Assembly: GCF_000829035.1 (NCBI RefSeq)
Contig: NZ_AP012541.1
Coordinates: forward strand, 1,550,001-1,614,000
Direction: 5' to 3'
Length of the DNA: 64,000 nt
Source: Lacticaseibacillus paracasei subsp. paracasei
Lineage (GTDB): Bacteria > Bacillota > Bacilli > Lactobacillales > Lactobacillaceae
How positions within the stretch are numbered: position 1 is the first letter of the stretch; the number at the start of each line of letters is the position of its first letter. A model generated the notes under the pieces. That model was not told the DNA's origin. It did not search any database and worked only from the letters and a program-made list of their open reading frames with translations. This document shows positions 48,533-57,400 of this stretch, piece by piece. Made by a program: the position numbers and the translations under genes.

Positions 48533-49927
48533 ATGAATCTTTGGAAACAGATGACCCGAAAACCTGATGTTCAGGCCGCACTCAATGCTGATCATTTACT
48601 GACACGCAGTTTAACAACGCGTGACCTGATCGCGTTAGGTATTGGCGCCGTCATAGGTACGGGAATCTTTATTCTTCCCGGAACAGTAGCGGCGACTACC
48701 AGCGGACCAGCGATCACGATTGCTTTTATTTTGGCTGCCATCGTCTGCTCGCTAGCGGCTATGTGTTATGCCGAATTCGCATCGGCTCTGCCAGTTGCCG
48801 GCTCGGCTTATGCTTACGGCAATCTCGTGTTTGGTCAAGTCTTTGGATGGATTATTGGCTGGGCACTTATTTTGGAATATATGCTGGCAGTTGCCGCGGT
48901 TTCAACCAGTTTTTCTGCGTATTTCGCTAGTCTTCTACAAGGCTTTCACATCACCTTGCCAGCAGCCATTGCCGGTCCGTTTTCGCCGAGTCACGGCACT
49001 TATGTGAATCTGATTGCGGTCATTGTTGTTCTTATCATTGGTGTTATGTTGTCACGCGGTATGCAATCCTCCATGGCGATTAATCGTTTAATGGTATTAG
49101 TTAAGTTAGTCATTATTGCCATTTTTATTGTCGTTGGCTTTTTTTACGTTCAGCCAGCCAACTGGCATCCATATTTGCCATTTGGTGCAAAAGGCGTACT
49201 TGCCGGTGCTGCGATGGTTTTCTTTGCCTATCTCGGCTTTGACGCCGTGTCTGCTTCAGCACCAGAGGTCAAAAATCCGCAACATACGCTACCACGCGGC
49301 ATCATCGGCACTTTAGTCATTGCCACCATTTTGTATGTGTTAGTCGCGATTGTTTTGACCGGCATGGTACCATTCACCAAATTAGATGTGGCCGATCCAG
49401 TTGCTTTTGCCTTGAGCGCCGTGCATCTGCGTAGCGTTGGCGGTATCATTTCGGTAGGCGCCTTGGCTGGCATGTTCACCATGATGGTCACCATGATCTA
49501 CAGCTCATCAAGGTTGATTTATGCGATCGGCCGTGACGGACTGTTACCCCGTTGGTTTGGTCACGTTAAAGGCCATCTGCCTGAAAATGCGTTGTGGACT
49601 GTGGTTTTGATCATTGCGATCATGGGCGGCCTTGTGCCACTCACGCAACTAGTCAACCTCGTCAATATCGGCACCTTAATTGCTTTTGCCCTCGTCTCAA
49701 TTGGCATCATCCCCTTGCGCCGACATCAAGCCTTTAACAACGAAGGTTTCAAGGTTCCTGGGTATCCAGTGACGCCGATTATTTCTTTTCTGTTTTGTCT
49801 GCTATTGATGACCCAGTTAAGTGTCGAAACTTGGATTATGAGTCTGATCTGGTTTGCCTTCGGACTTGTCATCTACTTCAGCTATGGCATCCGCCACGGT
49901 CATGTTGCCGAAAAAAGAATTGAATGA
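48533..49927 (+). CDS. APC superfamily amino acid permease
   Basis: 464 residues, about twelve membrane helices. LIALGIGAVIGTGIFILPG near 33-51 is the substrate-binding unwound helix 1 motif of the APC family. YAEFASALPVAGSAYAYGNLVFG near 79-101 is typical of the cationic amino-acid transporter (YfnA/CAT) branch. The substrate is not decided by sequence alone. The ribosome binding site (GAAAGTGAG) is moderate. Followed after 30 bp by a DUF1003 gene. Confidence 0.9.
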   Translation: MNLWKQMTRKPDVQAALNADHLLTRSLTTRDLIALGIGAVIGTGIFILPGTVAATTSGPAITIAFILAAIVCSLAAMCYAEFASALPVAGSAYAYGNLVFGQVFGWIIGWALILEYMLAVAAVSTSFSAYFASLLQGFHITLPAAIAGPFSPSHGTYVNLIAVIVVLIIGVMLSRGMQSSMAINRLMVLVKLVIIAIFIVVGFFYVQPANWHPYLPFGAKGVLAGAAMVFFAYLGFDAVSASAPEVKNPQHTLPRGIIGTLVIATILYVLVAIVLTGMVPFTKLDVADPVAFALSAVHLRSVGGIISVGALAGMFTMMVTMIYSSSRLIYAIGRDGLLPRWFGHVKGHLPENALWTVVLIIAIMGGLVPLTQLVNLVNIGTLIAFALVSIGIIPLRRHQAFNNEGFKVPGYPVTPIISFLFCLLLMTQLSVETWIMSLIWFAFGLVIYFSYGIRHGHVAEKRIE

Positions 49928-49957
49928 ATCTGCTGAATTAAGAAAGGAAAATAAGTC

Positions 49958-50749
49958 TTGATCAATCCTCAAACTGCAACCTGCTTGGTGGACGGTAAAG
50001 TCTATGCGATTAGCGATGGCCTTTTCTTAAGCGATTTGGAGCCTAAGTTGGCCAATATCATCAGAAACGACTATCCGAAGGCGACTAAGAACAGTTTCAT
50101 CTGCAATCCTCACCTTCTGACTTATCGGCTAGAACGCATGCGGCGCCAACAACGGCAAGATGCGCGTGCGCATGATAAAATCAATCGAAAAATGTCGCAG
50201 GCTTTGGTCAAAGACAACTTTCAGCTGACCAATGTTTACGACAACATGGAAGCGACGATTACTTTTGGCGAGCGAATTGCCGATGCCGTTGCTAAATATG
50301 CCGGGTCTTGGCCATTCATTATCATTTTTTCTGGTTTTATGATTGTGTGGATGATCCTGAATACGGTCGGCATTTTCGGGGCGAAATTCGATCCATTTCC
50401 TTTCATTTTGCTTAACTTATTTCTGAGCATGATCGCTGCTTTGCAAGCACCACTCATTATGATGAGCCAAAATCGAGCGGCCGAATATGATCGCTTAGAA
50501 GCGAAAAATGATTATCATGTCAATCTAAAATCGGAAGAAGAAATCCGACTGTTACACTCAAAGTTGGATCACATTATTTCAGATGACAACCCCAACTTAT
50601 TTGAGAGCCAACGACTCACCGTTGAGGTTCTGGGTGAAATGGTCAATCAACTCACTGAAACCCGCCAGCAACTTGAATTGTTAAAGGCAACGCAGGATCA
50701 GGCCAATAAGGATATAGCCATTGATCAAAAAAACAAAACCAATGAGTAA
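49958..50749 (+). CDS. DUF1003 family membrane protein
   Basis: 263 residues. The DUF1003 core (FGERIADAVAKYAGSWPFI, IIFSGFMIVWMILN, FILLNLFLSMIAALQAPLIMMSQNR, AEYDRLEAKNDYHVN) spans about 105-190 with two membrane helices. A cytosolic C-terminal helix region lies about 190-263. Function unknown. Start is TTG 49958 with AGAAAGGAAAA upstream. Probably co-transcribed with the permease. Confidence 0.85.
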   Translation: MINPQTATCLVDGKVYAISDGLFLSDLEPKLANIIRNDYPKATKNSFICNPHLLTYRLERMRRQQRQDARAHDKINRKMSQALVKDNFQLTNVYDNMEATITFGERIADAVAKYAGSWPFIIIFSGFMIVWMILNTVGIFGAKFDPFPFILLNLFLSMIAALQAPLIMMSQNRAAEYDRLEAKNDYHVNLKSEEEIRLLHSKLDHIISDDNPNLFESQRLTVEVLGEMVNQLTETRQQLELLKATQDQANKDIAIDQKNKTNE

Positions 50750-50772
50750 TCATGTCAATTCGATTTATATTG

Positions 50773-50834
50773 AAAAAGATCCCCGGTACTGTATGCAAGC
50801 GCAATTGCCTGTACATGGTACTGGGGATCTTTTT
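50773..50834. terminator. Bidirectional terminator between the DUF1003 gene and the ABC operon
   Basis: AAAAAGATCCCCGGTACTGT pairs with GTACTGGGGATCTTTTT around a second small dyad. Confidence 0.88.
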
Positions 50835-50846
50835 AATGATTTGCAT

Positions 50847-52640
50847 TTATTCGGCATGATCGCCAATTTGCAGATGATACATTTCATAGTATCGGCCACG
50901 CTTGGCTAACAATTCGTCATGCGTGCCGCGTTCAACAATTCGACCTGCATTCAAAACTAAAATCAGGTTGGCATCTTGAATCGTTGATAGCCGATGGGCA
51001 ATTGCAATTGTCGTTCGCCCTTGCCGAATCCGACGCAAGCCTTCTTGAATAACGGACTCTGTTTCCGTATCAATGTTGGCCGTTGCTTCGTCCAGTACGA
51101 GAATTTTCGGGTCAGTCACCACTGTGCGGGCAAAGGAAATCAGTTGTCGTTCGCCGCTGGAAAACTCAGTACCACCTTCAATAACCTTAGCATGATAGGT
51201 GCCTGGTAGTTTATCGATAAAGCGATCAGCTTGCACAAACTCAGCCGCCTGTTTCACTTGCTCATCGGTAATACTGTCATTGAACAAGCGAATGTTGCTA
51301 CTGATATCGCCATAGAACATGAATGAATCCTGCAATACTAATCCTAATTTTTTCCGCAATTCTGGCATGGGATAGTCGCGAATGTCCACGTCATCAATTA
51401 AAATCTGGCCTTCACCAAACTCGTAGAACCGCATCATAACGTTGATAATCGAGCTTTTTCCGGAACCGGTGTGCCCGACCAAGGCCACGGTTTCCCCCGG
51501 ATTGGCAACGAAGCTGATATCATGCAAAATATCGTGCTTGCCATCATAAGCAAAACTGACATGCCGGAATTCGATTTTGCCTTGTTGGATCAGCGCATGA
51601 GCATCAGGATGCTGCGCTGGCGCATACTCTTGACTGTCGAGAATTCGAAAAATCCGGCTACCCGCAACAACGCCATCCTGCAAAAACGAAAGGTTATCCA
51701 TCATATTAACCATCGGATTAAAGAAGTTTGCCGTGTAAGTCGTGAACGCATAGATCAGTCCAGCTTCCACGTAACTATGCATCGAAATCAATCCAAAGGC
51801 CCATAAAACCGCAATCAACGCAAAGGAATATAACAAGTTAATCACTGACGACAGCAACAAAGAATTGACGCGAATCATCGCCTTACGTGAGTCCAAATAT
51901 TCCTCATTCGTCGCTTCGAATTCTTGACTGATGCGATTTTCCTGACGAAACTGCTGAATGATGCCGATGCCTTCAATAGATTCGTTCAGTTGGGTATTCA
52001 ACTCTGACAGTTTTTCACGCATGTGCCGATAAACCTTGGAACTGTACGTGCTGTAATACCAGACCACTATGAGCAAAATGGGCAGAAAGGCAGCGACCAT
52101 CAAGGCTATCTTTGGATTGGCCGCAAACATGATGGCAAAACTGCTAATAACTGAGAATAACCCGACGATAACAGCTAAAATGACGTTCCAGAAATCGGAA
52201 AATGTCATTGTGTCATTGGTGACACGCGACACAATCGAACCAGCTGGCGTTTGATCAAAATACCGCATACCTAACGTGTGCAGTTTGGCAAACAGCTGAC
52301 GGCGAGCATCTTCTAAGCCGCGCTCTGCGCCCATGTTGAATAAAAATGTCTGAAAAAATTGGAAAACAGCTTTAACGAGCGTGCCAAATGCATAGAGTGC
52401 TGCAAACAGCAGCAGAATCTGAACCGTTGCACTTTGATTGGCCAAATAACGATCCATGAACTGTTGGAGAATGAATGGTAGCAAAACGTTCATGCCTGCA
52501 AGCAACGCAGCCGCCACAATGGCGCCAATAAACTGCCGCTTATACGGTCTCGTGTACCCCATCAGCCGCTTCATAATTTTGAGTTGTTGTCGAATCGGAA
52601 TACTTTTCGACCAAGCACTCTCATAACCCTTACTTGCCAA
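50847..52640 (-). CDS. ABC transporter half-exporter, canonical ATP site subunit
   Basis: 597 residues. Six-helix membrane domain about 25-325, nucleotide-binding domain with Walker A GHTGSGKSS (about 390), signature SSGERQ (about 490), Walker B ILVLDEATANID with catalytic Glu, and H-loop AIAHRLS. The start is TTG 52640, inside the end of the partner gene, with GAAGGTGA upstream. A longer frame overlaps the partner more and has no site. Pairs with the next gene as a heterodimeric multidrug or lipid exporter of the LmrCD/BmrCD type; the substrate is unknown. Confidence 0.9.
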   Translation of the reverse strand: MASKGYESAWSKSIPIRQQLKIMKRLMGYTRPYKRQFIGAIVAAALLAGMNVLLPFILQQFMDRYLANQSATVQILLLFAALYAFGTLVKAVFQFFQTFLFNMGAERGLEDARRQLFAKLHTLGMRYFDQTPAGSIVSRVTNDTMTFSDFWNVILAVIVGLFSVISSFAIMFAANPKIALMVAAFLPILLIVVWYYSTYSSKVYRHMREKLSELNTQLNESIEGIGIIQQFRQENRISQEFEATNEEYLDSRKAMIRVNSLLLSSVINLLYSFALIAVLWAFGLISMHSYVEAGLIYAFTTYTANFFNPMVNMMDNLSFLQDGVVAGSRIFRILDSQEYAPAQHPDAHALIQQGKIEFRHVSFAYDGKHDILHDISFVANPGETVALVGHTGSGKSSIINVMMRFYEFGEGQILIDDVDIRDYPMPELRKKLGLVLQDSFMFYGDISSNIRLFNDSITDEQVKQAAEFVQADRFIDKLPGTYHAKVIEGGTEFSSGERQLISFARTVVTDPKILVLDEATANIDTETESVIQEGLRRIRQGRTTIAIAHRLSTIQDANLILVLNAGRIVERGTHDELLAKRGRYYEMYHLQIGDHAE

Positions 52641-54387
52641 GTGATTCACCTTCTTCCGCTGCTTCCATTTCTTGTTTTGCCCACATTTCGGCATACCAGC
52701 CATGCTTGGTAATTAATTGTTCATGAGTCCCGCGCTCAATCACCTGACCATTTTCAAGGACGAGAATCTCATCCGCATGCATCACTGAGCTGAGACGATG
52801 AGCAGCAATGATTGTCGTCTTATGGGCACGATCCTGCTTCATGTTGGCTAAAATTTCTTCTTCGGTTTTAGCATCCACTGCAGACAAGGCATCATCGAGA
52901 ATCAAGAGTTCAGGCGCGTTGATCACTGCTCGTGCGATAGACAGCCGTTGCTTTTGACCGCCTGACAGACTGACTCCTTTTTCACCCACCAGCGTGTCAT
53001 AGCCAGCCGCAAACTTTTTAATGTCCTCGTGAACAGCACTTTCTTTAGCCGCTTGCTCAACATCCTGTTGTCCCTTTTCGAACGCTGAAAAGCGAATGTT
53101 ATCGGCAACTGTTGTCGAGAATAAGAAGTTGTCCTGTGGCACATAACCGATCGAATCTAACAAGGCGTCCAGTGAATAATCTTTGATATTATGGCCGCCA
53201 AACTCAATCACGCCATCGTAGTTATCAAACTCGCGTAAAAGCAACTTAAAAATAGTGCTTTTCCCGGCGCCGACCTTGCCGACAATCCCTAGCGTGTGAC
53301 CTTCAGGCAGCGTAAAATGGACACGGCTTAAAGCGACCTGTTGATCATCCGGATAACTAAATTTATTGATTTGATAACGAATATCGCCATGCGCTGGTGT
53401 CGTAATCGCGTCTTTGGCTTCAAGGATAGTCGACTTTTCCTGCAACAGTTCATCGACCCGATCATAACTGGCATTCCCACGTTCTAGAATGTTAAACAAT
53501 CGGCCAATCGCAAACATCGGCCACACTAATGCTGACACATACGTCACAAAGGAAACCAGTTGGCCAATCGTGATTTGTCCATGAACGACCTGCCAGCCGC
53601 CATAGATGATCGTGATGACATAGGTTAAGCCCATGATCAGACTTGTCGTTGGATCAAATAAGGCATCAATCATATTCACGCGCCGATTAATTTGCACGGT
53701 ATGGTCGACAATTTGATTAAAATCTGCCGTATCTTCGGCTTCCTGGCCAAATGTTTTAATGACTTTAATGCCGCTGACACTTTCCTGCGTTTTATCATTC
53801 AAACGTGAAAAAGCCGCCTGCGATTCAGAAAAAGCCGCATGCAAGCGGGTGCCGAGTTTTCGTGCCATCACCGCCAATAATGGCATTGGCAAAATGGCAA
53901 CAATCGTCAACCGCCAGTCAACGACCAACACCATCGCAATGATGGTGGTGCCGCCAGTAATCATGGAGTCGAACAAGGTTAAAATACCGGCCCCGGCAAC
54001 GTTTTGCACCGCGTTCAGGTCATTGGTCGCATGCGCCATCAAATCCCCAGTACGGTGTTTTTGATAAAACGTGGCGTCCATTTTCATAAAGTGCCAAAAT
54101 AGCCGCGTACGTAACGTTCGTTCAAGCTTCGCAGCGCCACCCCAGATCGCATTACGCCAGCCAAACCGGAATAAATACTGGGCAACCCCGGAAAACAGCA
54201 ATAACCCCAGCATCCACGCCAAGTGACTGCTGGTTAACCGAGATTTGCTCATCGCATCAACGAGATCCCCAATAACTTTTGGCGGAATCAAATTCACCAA
54301 GGCCACGAGCAGCAAAAAAGTAACGCCGAGCAAATACCGGCGCCATTCTTGTTTAAAATACCAACCTAATTTTCTAAAGATTCCCAC
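52630..54387 (-). CDS. ABC transporter half-exporter, degenerate ATP site subunit
   Basis: 585 residues. Membrane domain about 15-315, Walker A GKVGAGKST (about 370), signature SLSGGQKQRLS (about 470), Walker B LLILDDALSAVD where Asp replaces the catalytic Glu, and H-loop AAHRLSS. The Glu-to-Asp change is the mark of the degenerate half in LmrC/BmrC-type heterodimers. Start GTG 54387 behind AAGGAGCAG. First gene of the pair; the second overlaps it by 11 nt. Confidence 0.9.
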   Translation of the reverse strand: MGIFRKLGWYFKQEWRRYLLGVTFLLLVALVNLIPPKVIGDLVDAMSKSRLTSSHLAWMLGLLLFSGVAQYLFRFGWRNAIWGGAAKLERTLRTRLFWHFMKMDATFYQKHRTGDLMAHATNDLNAVQNVAGAGILTLFDSMITGGTTIIAMVLVVDWRLTIVAILPMPLLAVMARKLGTRLHAAFSESQAAFSRLNDKTQESVSGIKVIKTFGQEAEDTADFNQIVDHTVQINRRVNMIDALFDPTTSLIMGLTYVITIIYGGWQVVHGQITIGQLVSFVTYVSALVWPMFAIGRLFNILERGNASYDRVDELLQEKSTILEAKDAITTPAHGDIRYQINKFSYPDDQQVALSRVHFTLPEGHTLGIVGKVGAGKSTIFKLLLREFDNYDGVIEFGGHNIKDYSLDALLDSIGYVPQDNFLFSTTVADNIRFSAFEKGQQDVEQAAKESAVHEDIKKFAAGYDTLVGEKGVSLSGGQKQRLSIARAVINAPELLILDDALSAVDAKTEEEILANMKQDRAHKTTIIAAHRLSSVMHADEILVLENGQVIERGTHEQLITKHGWYAEMWAKQEMEAAEEGESLGK

Positions 54388-54455
54388 GACACTGCTCCTT
54401 AACCCTTTTGCTCATGGTTTCCCCATCAGCATCTCAAAATAATTAACGTTCTCTC

Positions 54456-54464
54456 ATCATAGCA
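54456..54464 (-). promoter_or_regulatory. Extended -10 promoter for the ABC operon
   Basis: TGCTATGAT on the minus strand; no good -35. About 70 bp before the GTG start. Confidence 0.4.
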
Positions 54465-54481
54465 CAAACGCACTGGGACAC

Positions 54482-54521
54482 GAAAGCGCGATGACAAAGT
54501 GATTCCTGTCATCGCGCTTTC
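54482..54521 (-). terminator. 15-bp perfect hairpin after the yneF-like gene
   Basis: GAAAGCGCGATGACA (54482-54496) pairs with TGTCATCGCGCTTTC (54507-54521). The stem is long, but the U-run is poor. Confidence 0.6.
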
Positions 54522-54528
54522 TTAGCAA

Positions 54529-54750
54529 TTACTTAGCGTTACGTTGGGCTTGTTTCATTTGCGCCATCATCTGGTTCAGTTTCTTAGCAGATGGTTTTTG
54601 ACCCATCTGCATCATCATCGTGCGCAGCATTTCTTCGTTCACAGGCGGATTATCCTGAAAATACTTCTTCATGTAAGCCCGTGCCCCGAAGAAACCGCCT
54701 GCCAAGCCGACCAGTAAGGCAATGATCCCCACAAGTACTGTGATTAACAA
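54529..54750 (-). CDS. YneF family (UPF0154) small membrane protein
   Basis: 73 residues from TTG 54750, chosen because GAAGGAGG lies seven bases upstream; an ATG at 54774 precedes that site. One membrane helix ([22 protein letters not shown]) then the conserved [29 protein letters not shown] region, cited for position only, matches the family over its length. Function unknown. Downstream of the DUF896 gene. Confidence 0.88.
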   Translation of the reverse strand: MLITVLVGIIALLVGLAGGFFGARAYMKKYFQDNPPVNEEMLRTMMMQMGQKPSAKKLNQMMAQMKQAQRNAK

Positions 54751-54810
54751 TGTGCGGCCTCCTTCAAGTTTCATTCTTCATTGTACTAAAGCAGGTTGAC
54801 GTTGAAAAGA

Positions 54811-55059
54811 CTAATCTTTTCGCCAACCGTGTTCACGTTGAATCTTTTGAACTTTTTTGCTAGTGAGCTCCTTGCCTTTTTTATCAAAGACCTGAGTATG
54901 CTCGATTTGATCTCGCAATCCGGCACGAAAGTCCTTTAAATAAGCCTCGCGCAATTGTTGACGCTCGATTTTCTCTTCGGGCGTCAAACCAACACTGCGA
55001 TCTTTTTTAGCTAATTCATTGATACGATCCAGTCGTTCTTTTGGTTGTTCTGCCATCAT
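54811..55059 (-). CDS. DUF896 family protein
   Basis: 82 residues. RLDRINELAKKDRSVGLTPEE and EREHGW-like ending (IQREHGWRKD) are marks of the YnzC/DUF896 family, small soluble helical proteins linked to SOS-type operons in Bacillus. Two adjacent ATG codons (55059 and 55056) follow AGGAGGTAGC; either could start. Confidence 0.85.
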   Translation of the reverse strand: MMAEQPKERLDRINELAKKDRSVGLTPEEKIERQQLREAYLKDFRAGLRDQIEHTQVFDKKGKELTSKKVQKIQREHGWRKD

Positions 55060-55088
55060 GCTACCTCCTACAATTTCAGTGGCGTGCA

Positions 55089-55265
55089 TCAGTTGAGTTG
55101 CACTGCGGCGTAACAATAATTCGCCGCCTCATGCTTAGGATAAGGCGCATTCTTTAACATCGCAACATATTCTGCGGCTCGTCGTTCTGACGAGAAGGCT
55201 TTCAACAACTCAGTCGGTGCCGACTGATCCGCATAGTAGACGATGTAGACAAGCTGATCATCCAT
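55089..55265 (-). CDS. 58-residue hypothetical protein
   Basis: ATG 55265 follows GAGGTGAAGGCTG. The product (MDDQLVYIVYYADQSAPTEL to AANYCYAAVQLN) is compact with a regular alternation of hydrophobic and charged residues, consistent with a small alpha/beta fold. No family recognised. It lies 29 bp ahead of the DUF896 gene on the same strand, so it would be first in a three-gene unit with DUF896 and yneF. Being under 60 codons, it is easily missed. Confidence 0.65.
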   Translation of the reverse strand: MDDQLVYIVYYADQSAPTELLKAFSSERRAAEYVAMLKNAPYPKHEAANYCYAAVQLN

Positions 55266-55333
55266 CAGCCTTCACCTCGAGTCTGTGGGTGCTTCTTTTT
55301 TGCGTGTACGAGTTTTCCATCCTACTCATGCTT

Positions 55334-55456
55334 CGCTATAACGCGCTTGCCAGCCCAAAAACCTGCATGTAAGGACATCAGTTGCAGTGACCAAAAGCCG
55401 GCCATCACGACCGAGGCCACTTACACACTGGTTTCTAAGCGGGCTGGCTCACGCTC
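55334..55456 (-). repeat. R2 family palindromic element, rplS/58-codon gene gap
   Basis: CGCTTGCCAGCCC with its partner GGGCTGGCTCACGC, inner CTGCATGTAAGGAC and GGCCACTTACACACTGG. It begins right after the rplS terminator. Confidence 0.8.
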
Positions 55457-55486
55457 AAAAAAAAAGACCGTTTGCCGGCCTTTTTC
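55457..55486 (-). terminator. Terminator after rplS
   Basis: AAAGGCCGGCAAACGGTCTTT then a T-run on the minus strand. Confidence 0.82.
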
Positions 55487-55491
55487 CAGTA

Positions 55492-55839
55492 TTAACGACG
55501 CTTTTCGCGGATACGAGCTGCTTTCCCACGTAATGCGCGCAGGTAGTAGAGCTTTGCCCGACGCACTTGGCCGTGACGGGTAACTTCGATCTTTTCAACA
55601 CGTGGTGAATGTAACGGGAATGTCCGTTCCACACCAACGCCATTTGAGATCTTACGTACTGTATAAGTAGCGGAAATGCCAACGCCGTGACGCTTGATAA
55701 CAACGCCTTCGAAGAGCTGTATACGTTCGCGTTCGCCTTCAACGATCTTGGCATGGACACGGACGTTATCACCAGGACGGAAGTCTGGAATGTCATCGCG
55801 TAACTGTTTCTTGGTAATTTCTTGAATCAATGGGTTCAT
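55492..55839 (-). CDS. rplS: 50S ribosomal protein L19
   Basis: 115 residues. [15 protein letters not shown] near 17-31, [23 protein letters not shown] near 43-65 and a basic C-terminus [15 protein letters not shown] 55839 follows AAAGGAGAAATACCC; a longer frame would run through the leader hairpin. Probably autoregulated through that leader. Follows trmD, the common rimM-trmD-rplS order. Confidence 0.97.
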   Translation of the reverse strand: MNPLIQEITKKQLRDDIPDFRPGDNVRVHAKIVEGERERIQLFEGVVIKRHGVGISATYTVRKISNGVGVERTFPLHSPRVEKIEVTRHGQVRRAKLYYLRALRGKAARIREKRR

Positions 55840-55857
55840 GGGTATTTCTCCTTTGCC

Positions 55858-55890
55858 GACATTCATAATCATCCCGACCAGCGGAATGTC
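55858..55890 (-). promoter_or_regulatory. Probable L19 leader (autoregulatory RNA)
   Basis: GACATTC (55890-55884) pairs with GAATGTC (55864-55858), enclosing CGCTGG and GGGATGATTAT. The sequence, size and position just before the rplS ribosome binding site resemble the Firmicutes L19 leader motif. The family assignment is from memory of its consensus. Confidence 0.65.
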
Positions 55891-55975
55891 GTTGATGTGT
55901 GACGTATCACAGTCAATAAGTTTACCATGACTGGTTGGACGTGTAAAGGTGAAAATCTTTACGGTATGCTAACGT

Positions 55976-56743
55976 TCAGGATTGATTCTTCAATCTTGCT
56001 TCTGCCGCCTTAGTAGCTTCTTCTGTTTTAACTTCTCGCAAGAGTTTTTGAGCAGTTTGATCGAGCGTAATGGTTTTCAAGAGATCTGGACGGCGAAGAT
56101 AGGTGCGGCGAAGGCTTTCCTTTTGGCGCCAGCGAGCGATGAGTTGGTGATTGCCATTTTGGAGGACTTCGGGCACTTTCATCCCCCGGTATTCTGGAGG
56201 CCGGGTGTATTGCGGATACTCGAGGAGACCGTTCTCGAAGCTATCGGTGTGGGCACTTTCATCATTGCCGAGAACGCCTGGCAGGAGACGGACAATAGCG
56301 TCAATCATGACCATAGCAGGGAGTTCACCACCAGTGAGAACGTAATCGCCTAATGAATATTCATCGGTGACAAGCGTGCGGATGCGTTCATCGTAGCCTT
56401 CGTAGTGGCCACAGATGAAGACGAGATGATCTTCTTGCGATAACGCTCGAGCGGCTTGATGGTTGAACTTCTTACCAGCCGGGTCCATTAAAATGACTCG
56501 CTTTGGACCGGGGTGACGCTCGTTGACACCATCCATCGCCTCAAATAGCGGTTCTGGTTTCAGCAACATGCCTGCACCGCCACCATATGGCGTGTCATCA
56601 ACATGATGATGCTTGTCATGACTATAGCTGCGATAATCCACCACATCAAAATTAAGTAGCTCGCGTTCAATCGCCTTGCCGATCATGCTTTCGCGCAACG
56701 GCTCAAACATATTCGGAAAAAGACTTAAAACATCAATCTGCAT
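55976..56743 (-). CDS. trmD: tRNA (guanine(37)-N1)-methyltransferase
   Basis: 255 residues, SPOUT class. [13 protein letters not shown] near 3-15, [17 protein letters not shown] near 50-66, and [29 protein letters not shown] near 132-160 forming the SAM trefoil knot (cited for position). ATG 56743 lies inside the rimM end with GAAGGG upstream. It methylates G37 to prevent frameshifts. Confidence 0.97.
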
Positions 56744-57251
56744 CGTCAATCAACCCTTCCGGCACGATCACATGCGCCACTTTCTGATCTAAGTCGATGG
56801 ACTGGACAACGGATTTTAGGAAAGGCAGTAAAATATCGCTTTTACCGCTACGAGGAATAACCCATACGTCATTGGGACCCGGGCTTAAGATTTCATTGAC
56901 TTTGCCGAGCGTCTGACCTTGTTCATCAATAACCGTTAAGCCGATAATGTCTTTGTAATAGTAACTTCCCTCGTCCAGCGGTTGTAACGCTGTCTCGGTA
57001 ACTTGCAGTTTCTTGCCTTTAAATGGCAGGACTTGATTAATATCGGTGTAATCCTTAAAGGTCAGCAAGGTGAGCCCCTTGTGTTCTCGCACGGATTGAA
57101 TCGTCAAGGCAGTTTTGGGTGATGTTGCCACATAAACAGTGTTACCAACCTTAAAACGATCGGCCGGGAAATCTGTCGTGACAAGGACGCGTACTTCGCC
57201 ACGAATACCGTGCGTGTTCACAATGGTGCCGATGTCATAATAATCTGGCAT
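56733..57251 (-). CDS. rimM: 16S rRNA processing protein RimM
   Basis: 172 residues. Starts [22 protein letters not shown], with the PRC-barrel region [18 protein letters not shown] near 92-109. Late 30S maturation near S19. ATG follows AGAGGAGGAAGAAC. The R2 palindrome fills almost all the space back to the khpA terminator, leaving little room for a promoter. Overlaps trmD. Confidence 0.95.
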
Positions 57252-57263
57252 GTTCTTCCTCCT

Positions 57264-57359
57264 CTAAACGCGTTCGCTGGCCCAGAAACCTCCACATTAG
57301 GACCTTGAACCTAAATGGCCACTTATGCTCCGGTTTCTAACCAGGCCAGCGAACGCTCT
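57264..57359 (-). repeat. R2 family palindromic element upstream of rimM
   Basis: Best-preserved short copy: GCGTTCGCTGGCC (57270-57282) pairs perfectly with GGCCAGCGAACGC (57344-57356), AGAAACC with GGTTTCT, and inner AAGGACCTTGAA/CATTTAGG dyads. The 3' arm is followed by GTTTAGAGGAGG of rimM. Confidence 0.87.
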
Positions 57360-57367
57360 TTCAAAAT

Positions 57368-57400
57368 AAAAAGACCGACGCGGTATGCGTCAGTCTTTTT
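57368..57400 (-). terminator. Terminator after khpA
   Basis: AAAAAGACTGACGC pairs with GCGTCGGTCTTTTT on the minus strand. Confidence 0.88.
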
